Positions 7,927 to 12,500 of a stretch of DNA of 12,500 nt are shown in pieces (the stretch's first letter is position 1; every line of letters starts with the position of its first letter). The notes below the pieces were generated by a model. The model did no database searches and had not been told where the DNA came from. It worked only from the letters and a program-made list of their open reading frames with translations. Origin of the DNA: Actinidia chinensis (taxonomy: Eukaryota; Streptophyta; Magnoliopsida; Ericales; Actinidiaceae); the NCBI GenBank assembly GCA_009663005.1, contig VIGQ01000745.1, positions 10,001 through 22,500 on the forward strand, read 5' to 3'. The position numbers and the translations under genes are program-made.

Positions 7927-8547
7927 CTATATAATACACATAAGCAGGGTCCAAAAAAAAAGGCTTTTGTGCTAAGGCCTTTCCTTTTATTATGTTGACA
8001 AAATTCTCCTATTTCTTTCTTTCCTATCAAATTTTATTGTTCCATTGATGGTGCAATTTAATGTCATTGCAAATGTTTAACCCTAAATATCATGTCCATC
8101 CCTTTTGGATCTGAATTTGGATTGGAGAAAGATCTTGATTCTTTTCTTCTTTTTTTGACTATATCTGCGAGAAGCTTGAAAAAAAAAAAAAAAAAGAAGT
8201 GTTTGGATAGCATGTTCAGGAGGCTTAGGTTTATGCCTCATAAACACTCTGTACTCGTTTGTGGTGGATTTTATTAAAGAAATAACCTTCTTCATTTAAA
8301 ACCATCCCACCATTTGTACGCAACAGGTCCTTTGTAAATTGGACATTTATATAATCAAAATAAAAGGCGTAAGGATAAAAACATAAACAAAAACAATCAA
8401 AATATACCTTTTGATTCCCTTGGATATCAGTAGCTTAACAAGAGAGGAAATTAACAATAGAAAGAGATAGAGAGGATTTTCGAATTTATAAATCAGAAGG
8501 CAGTTCAAACTGTGGAGCAATCCATAAGCCTTGATGTCGAATTGAGA
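7923..8547. other. AT-rich DNA with homopolymer runs, no supported gene
   Basis: It contains an A17 tract (8179-8195) and T-rich stretches. On the minus strand, TTTATAAATTC at about 8492-8482 followed by CT-rich leader-like DNA and CAAAAGGTATAT (donor-like, about 8415-8404) could be a relic 5' exon, but the downstream minus-strand ORF (8295-8083) has a homopolymer-coded Phe run and no family motif, so I do not call a gene. Confidence 0.35.
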
Positions 8548-8569
8548 CTCTAAACTTTAAAGTTTAGAG
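8548..8569. repeat. Perfect 22-bp palindrome
   Basis: CTCTAAACTTTAAAGTTTAGAG is its own reverse complement with no spacer. It is far longer than expected by chance at one place in AT-rich DNA. It could be a cruciform site, the fused ends of a deleted inverted-repeat element, or chance. Confidence 0.9.
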
Positions 8570-8960
8570 ATCCCAAAGATATTTTTTAAAATATCATTAT
8601 ATCAACATAGGGTTTACCAGATTGCATTCACCTATTAACTTTAATAGGAACAAATGCAAGTCCTAAGAGCTCATTTTAGATATGCTGATGGCAATGAATT
8701 TTAAAAATTCTCAATGGGAATGATTAAGACTAGTTATTCATGGATCGGTCTTTTTAATGTTTTTCCAAATCTAAATTTATCTTTTAACAATAAAAAACCT
8801 TTTTGAAGCAGTCACTTTACAGATCCAGACTCATAATTATTATTTTTATGCCCGTATCTGAAACTATAGCTGTTTTCTACATGATTCATTATAAGGTGAT
8901 GAATACCTTTGTCAAATTGTATTCTTCGTAGTGATCCAGGAAAACAATTGTTTAGACAGC
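8570..8960. other. AT-rich spacer, nothing recognised
   Basis: Only short chance ORFs. The final 20 bases (GAAAACAATTGTTTAGACAG region) partly echo the outer end of the adjacent fold-back element. Confidence 0.4.
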
Positions 8961-9552
8961 CAATCGTCTAACCACTAAAGTTTGCGACCCTAGACTCATT
9001 AAGTGGGAAGAAATTTGACTTCCAGATCATTGAAAATTACCCAATGAGTAACAACAGCCCAACAAGGGATAAATTAGTGAAGTTTGATCAATTGTCAAAC
9101 TGCCCCCGGAAGGAGATGGTTTCGTCCCATTTGCTCCTGGCGATTTGGAACGGATTCTCTACCCAGGAGTATGTCTTGCAGGGTTGATAAAACACCAAAA
9201 CACCTCCCCTTATAATGTCTTTATTCCTTCTTCGAGTAGAATTCAGTTTCGGGTACTGTCCTCCTTGGAATACTAGAATGAAACCTAGCTGGAAGATAGA
9301 AGAAATTCACCCACTCCTTCTGAGATACAAGAGAAATTCGTATCTCAGAACAAATTTTCTTTGTAAGAGTAATCTTGTTCACATCGTCAGGAGCAATTTT
9401 ACAATAACATCTTCTTCCGGGATTTGGAACAGTTGATCAACTTCCTATTATCCTTTGTTGAGCCTTTACTTCATTGGGTACTTTTCAATTATCTGGAGTC
9501 AATTTATTCCCACTTAATGATCAGGTGTACAATTTTAGTGGTTAGACGATTG
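8961..9552. mobile_element. Fold-back element with ~200-bp inverted arms
   Basis: The left arm (8961 to about 9180) matches the reverse complement of the right arm (9552 to about 9347) over its whole length. Shared blocks are CAATCGTCTAACCACTAAA (perfect, 19 bp), TCATTAAGTGGGAA, CCAGATMATTGAAAA, TACCCAATGA, CAACAARGGATA, GAAGTTTGATCAA/GAAGTTGATCAA, CCGGAAGRAGATG and TTGCTCCTGRCGAT. I estimate roughly 75% identity with small gaps. The spacer of about 165 bp holds no gene. No target duplication is evident. It could be a foldback/MITE-type transposon or the inverted duplication of a once-coding fragment; transcription would give a long hairpin. Confidence 0.8.
9318..9350. repeat. Perfect 11-bp stem, 11-nt loop at the inner end of the right arm
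   Basis: TTCTGAGATAC (9318-9328) and GTATCTCAGAA (9340-9350) are exact reverse complements with an 11-base loop. It lies where the inner part of the right arm meets the spacer. Confidence 0.85.
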
Positions 9553-9745
9553 TTTTCTATAACAATACAAGCACAATGAATTTGGCTTTGCTTTTAATAT
9601 TGAATTGTATCAAAAGAGAAAAAAATTTCTTTGGTCAGGGTTTTTTCCAATTTTAGAATATTTTTAAAAAACAGCATCGGGAAAAAAAAATTTTCCTGAT
9701 TTTGGAAAAAACGGTTCTGCATTAAAAGGTTCGAACAACAAGTTT
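9553..9745. other. AT-rich spacer
   Basis: A short imperfect hairpin-like stretch GGGAAAAAAAAATTTTCCTG at 9679-9698 is present. A GGTTCGAAC word at 9729-9737 recalls a tRNA T-arm, but there is no cloverleaf around it. Confidence 0.4.
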
Positions 9746-10165
9746 TAACCGGCATTGGGCCGCTGCCCCGGATGTCGGCGAACCCTGACGCCGCTTATTG
9801 CAAGAGAACCCCCACCTCGAGGTGTCAAGCGGGCCTTGTCCGGCAACGACAACGGCACGGGCACGGTTTGGGCACGGTATAAGTTGGCACGGCACGGCAC
9901 CACGTCTGAGTCGGCGCACGGGCACGGGCACGGCCGGGGCACGATAATGGCGAGCCGGCATCGGGCACTGCACGGTAGTTAGCCTGGCACGCGCCTCGGC
10001 AAACGGGCACGACCAAAGCCCGCCTAACACGAGCTGGCTTAGTTTGGCAACGGCACGATCATCAGCACAAACTTAGTCAGGCACGCACAGCACACAGCAG
10101 GCACGATAACGGTCTTAGTGGCACGGCACGGACACGACACGAAATTGGCCTAACACGACACGGAA
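9746..10165 (+). repeat. CACGG/GGCACG degenerate repeat cluster, left
   Basis: A sharp switch to GC-rich DNA in which GGCACGG, GGGCACG, CACGAC and AACACGAC words recur at irregular 5-12 bp spacing, always with GGCACGG on the plus strand. Such clusters are known from subterminal parts of decayed plant DNA transposons, often placed with hAT elements. A palindrome CACCTCGAGGTG sits at 9813-9824. ORFs on both strands here (for example 10030-9722) are composition artefacts. Its partner cluster is 11071-11445. Confidence 0.65.
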
Positions 10166-11070
10166 GTGGTAGAATAATTAATTATGAAATAAAATAAAAT
10201 AACGTTTAATTAACATAAATTAATTATTTGCCATAATAAAAAAAAATGGAGAGAAACAAAATTTAATTTTTTGATCAAAATTTAAATAAATAAATTTTGA
10301 CTTGTTCATGGGCCATTGCCATAATAAATAAGATAATCAAAAAATATTTTTTTGAATAAATTGACTTGCCACATGCCATAATAAGAAAAAAAATTGGGGA
10401 AAATTTAAATAAAATAATGAATAACAAAATACAAAACTAGAGAGCAAATAAATTTAAATTTTGAACAAACAAATTAAATTTTAAAATTTGACTTATGGCC
10501 CATAGGATGCCAGAATAAGACCAAATACATTTTTTAAAAAATATTATTTTTTATTTTACAAGAGGAAAAAATATTGCAATAAAACATTGCAAAACCATTG
10601 ACTTATCATAAAATGTTTGATTTTTGAATTGATAGTGCAAAATGAATTTTTTGTAATTATATGTATAAAATTTTGATTATATTATACACTATAGCCATAC
10701 AATCGCATATAATTATGACGATTCACACCATACTTGTTTGTCTTGCTATTTTAATTCACATTACAAATTAAAGTCTACAGATATTGAAAATCCTTTAATC
10801 CGGGACATGATTTATTTATTTTAAGTATCAAGCGACAATTTGTCTCCTTCGATCAAGTACGCTTACGGATAATTAAAATACTTTATTTTTTGCATAGACG
10901 ATATAATCACGTTCTACTAAAAGCTAAACGGTTTCGATCGAAAAATTGTAATTGCACCTATCGAGTCATGCCATATAGGGACATTATTGCTCATAGATGT
11001 ACCGAATGAATCTGATCAAGTGGTTGCCAACATTTGATCGGCCACCATTTCGGTAAGAAATTATTAAAAA
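10166..11070. repeat. AT-rich core between the CACGG clusters, with dispersed GCCATAATAA units
   Basis: The very AT-rich core holds four related units: GCCATAATAA at 10230, 10318 and 10375, and GCCAGAATAAG at 10509. The last three are preceded by TTTGACTT or TTGACTTG. The rest carries no gene. There are a TTTCGATCGAAA palindrome (10932-10943) and a nested imperfect hairpin at 11000-11055 (TACCGAA/TTCGGTA outside, GATCAA/TTGATC inside). Confidence 0.5.
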
Positions 11071-11445
11071 TGGGCCGACACGATTAAAATATGAGCATGA
11101 CACGATTAAGTAGACGGGCACGGCACGGCACAACACGAGTCACACAACTAAGTTAGCGGGCCAGCACGACACGACACGACACGATTAAGTAAGCGAGCTG
11201 ACACGGCATGGCACGATTAAGTAAAATGGGCCGGCACGACCGATTACAAATTGGCACGGCACGGCACGAATATAAAGAAAAAAAAATGGATTATATGGAA
11301 CGATTAAAATGGCACGGCACGATTAAAGGCACGGCCACGGCAAGACAGTTAAGTAATGGGCTCGGCACGGCACGGCCACCAAAGTACGAAGCACGGTTGG
11401 CACTGGAATAAAAAAGTGGCACAGCAACGGGAACGACAGGCACGT
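11071..11445 (+). repeat. CACGG/GGCACG degenerate repeat cluster, right
   Basis: Units of the form GGCACGACACGATTAAGTAA and GGGCCGGCACGAC recur; CACGATTAA appears about five times. The orientation is the same as in the left cluster (GGCACGG on plus), so the two are direct rather than inverted copies. A short plus-strand ORF (11208-11411) is a by-product of the repeats. Confidence 0.65.
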
Positions 11446-11457
11446 TGGGACACCTCA

Positions 11458-11467
11458 CCCCCCCCCC
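11458..11467. repeat. C10 homopolymer
   Basis: Ten consecutive C directly after the right CACGG cluster, possibly at the junction of the repeat block with older flanking DNA. Confidence 0.9.
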
Positions 11468-12127
11468 TTTCTGATCTAATGGGAGAGAAGTGAGTTTTGG
11501 TCCTCCACCTGATTAACCATTGTTTGGATATGATGTTGATCGAAATTTCAGGAGGAAACTTCCACATCTATTGTTGGTAAATCCGGTTGAATGGACAATA
11601 AACAGGACCTTTGCGTGGACATGGTCAGTGGATGTTCTAAGAATAGAGATAAACATTACCCCAAAATAAAAATTAAAAATAATGATTTAAAATACAAATA
11701 AATCAGCATACCATGATAGATCACCAAGTCTTTACACTTATGCTTGCAACTCTTTTAAATAAAGATTGCAGAGGCAGGAATCTCTTTGAAATTTTAATCA
11801 AATCATGAAGGTTGGTGAAAATAACTTCTCAAGTTCTTAGGAGACGAGAAGGAAAATGCCAATTCTGTCTTGAAGGTGTAACCACGACGATGCGAAATTC
11901 TTAAGAAGTTCTAAGAAAAATGCCCACATTGAATTAGATACCTAGGGGAACATACACAATTGAATCGATTCACAATTTGAAGCGATACGTGCGAGTAAGA
12001 GTTTAAACACCATTCGGGAAACGGCCTTACTTGACAGAGGCTTTCAACAATTTCAATATTGCACCCTGAATCAGAAGAGATTACTGGGAATTGACTATGG
12101 AAGAACGGATAAAAACGGCTGACGTAC
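11468..12127. other. Spacer downstream of the kinase pseudogene
   Basis: On the minus strand this would be the 3' flank of the receptor-kinase remnant. A minus-strand ORF (12138-11911) begins within the kinase tail in the wrong frame and has no motif. No polyadenylation signal is convincing. Confidence 0.4.
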
Positions 12128-12500
12128 AATTGTAACACGGGGTTCTCGCCAGCTGGTGGACCCTTGGACTTGCTCTTCCGAAGACGGCCGGGGTTCTCCA
12201 GTCAGAATTGCGGAATCCTCTTCAATCATTCTTAACAACCTCATCCATGTTCGGTCGCATTTTGGCATCCGCACTACACATGCCATGGCGATTGGCAGGC
12301 ATATGCACCACTCTTCTCAATGTTTTGGAACCTCATCAAATCAACATCAAAAACTTCAGCTGTCCATTCCTCCCTGACAACCGCTTGGACCACACTAGGG
12401 AGGTCCACCATGTCATCGCGCCGGGAGATGGATTGGTTGTTTTCCGGTCAGATCTCGAAGTAGCAGCACCACCGAAGCTGTAAAATCTGATTTATGAGTG
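12128..12500 (-). pseudogene. LRR receptor-like kinase, C-terminal kinase fragment (partial at right edge)
   Basis: Reading from the right edge on the minus strand: THKSDFYSFG (kinase subdomain IX, family K.DVYSFGV), [11 protein letters not shown] (family LLLELLTGK.P), [15 protein letters not shown] then [20 protein letters not shown] as one open stretch (about 12424-12316). Next come MACVVRMP (12286 on), a frame-shifted RPNMDEVV (hidden in GCGACCGAACATGGATGAGG), RMIEE, RPSSEE, KSKG and PPAGENP. This is the signature of plant LRR-RLK subfamily III atypical/inactive kinases (At2g26730 and At5g58300 type: [30 protein letters not shown]...P..RP.M.EVVRMIE). Frameshifts occur near 12450-12480, 12424, 12316-12290, 12275 and 12255. 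These are plasma-membrane receptors; this copy cannot be functional as read. The N-terminal parts would lie beyond 12500. Confidence 0.85.

Noticed and set aside
8083..8295. 70-codon minus-strand ORF with a Phe run
   Set aside because: The Phe run is the A17 homopolymer read on the other strand; there is no conserved motif and no believable upstream structure.
9720..9760. tRNA-like GGTTCGAAC word
   Set aside because: No acceptor, D or anticodon stems can be built around it.
9722..10030. 102-codon minus-strand ORF rich in Arg, Ala and Pro, with plus-strand mirror ORFs
   Set aside because: GC-rich CACGG repeats keep several frames open at once; no domain, and the peptide is just the repeat translated.
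11071..11445. CRISPR-like or satellite array
   Set aside because: Unit length and spacing are irregular, spacers are not unique fixed-length segments, and the genome context is plant transposon DNA.
12156..12483. Two plus-strand ORFs of 73 and 91 codons
   Set aside because: They are antisense shadows of the receptor-kinase remnant, which explains the sequence far better.

Overview
This looks like a flowering-plant nuclear window. It is AT-rich and has no intact gene that I can support. It contains decayed copies of plant-specific protein families (FAR1/FHY3-MULE transposase, a DUF632 protein, an LRR receptor-like kinase) among several layers of repeats. I cannot name the species. No tRNA, rRNA, CRISPR array or bacterial-type operon is visible.

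Left half (about 634-6150). Two diverged arms in inverted orientation (about 634-924 and 5889-6150) bound a 5.5 kb block. The minus strand inside it reads, in order: an arm that could act as promoter, a 5' leader exon with a donor-like site at 5704/5703, an intron-like stretch, a broken FAR1-type DNA-binding domain (about 5099-4264), a nested insertion, and a broken MULE transposase domain (about 3229-2645). On the plus strand, just inside the left arm, lies a fragment of a DUF632-family gene (1157-1379) with three or more frameshifts and a stop. The simplest reading is a dead FAR1/Jittery-type Mutator-like element (MULE) that captured a host gene fragment.

Nested insertion (3233-4263). A 1,031-bp element with roughly 15-bp diverged inverted ends sits in a TTA/CTA target, as expected of PIF/Harbinger-Tourist elements. 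Its core of about 630 bp is extremely G-rich, C-poor GGT/GGA sequence. The insertion interrupts the FAR1-type reading near its Phe-Trp-Ala-Asp motif, and the two pseudogene halves resume on either side.

Middle (6150-9740). Mostly unrecognised AT-rich DNA, with a weak Cys-motif ORF, a possible solo LTR with a TATA box (7433-7868), a TA microsatellite, a perfect 22-bp palindrome and a clear fold-back element (8961-9552) with arms of about 200 bp.

Right part (9740-12500). Two clusters of degenerate CACGG/GGCACG repeats in the same orientation flank an AT-rich core (probably a dead hAT-like or other non-autonomous element). The window then ends in the C-terminal kinase part of an LRR receptor-like kinase pseudogene on the minus strand, which runs off the right edge. 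The window is best read as intergenic transposon graveyard; nothing in it appears able to make a full protein.
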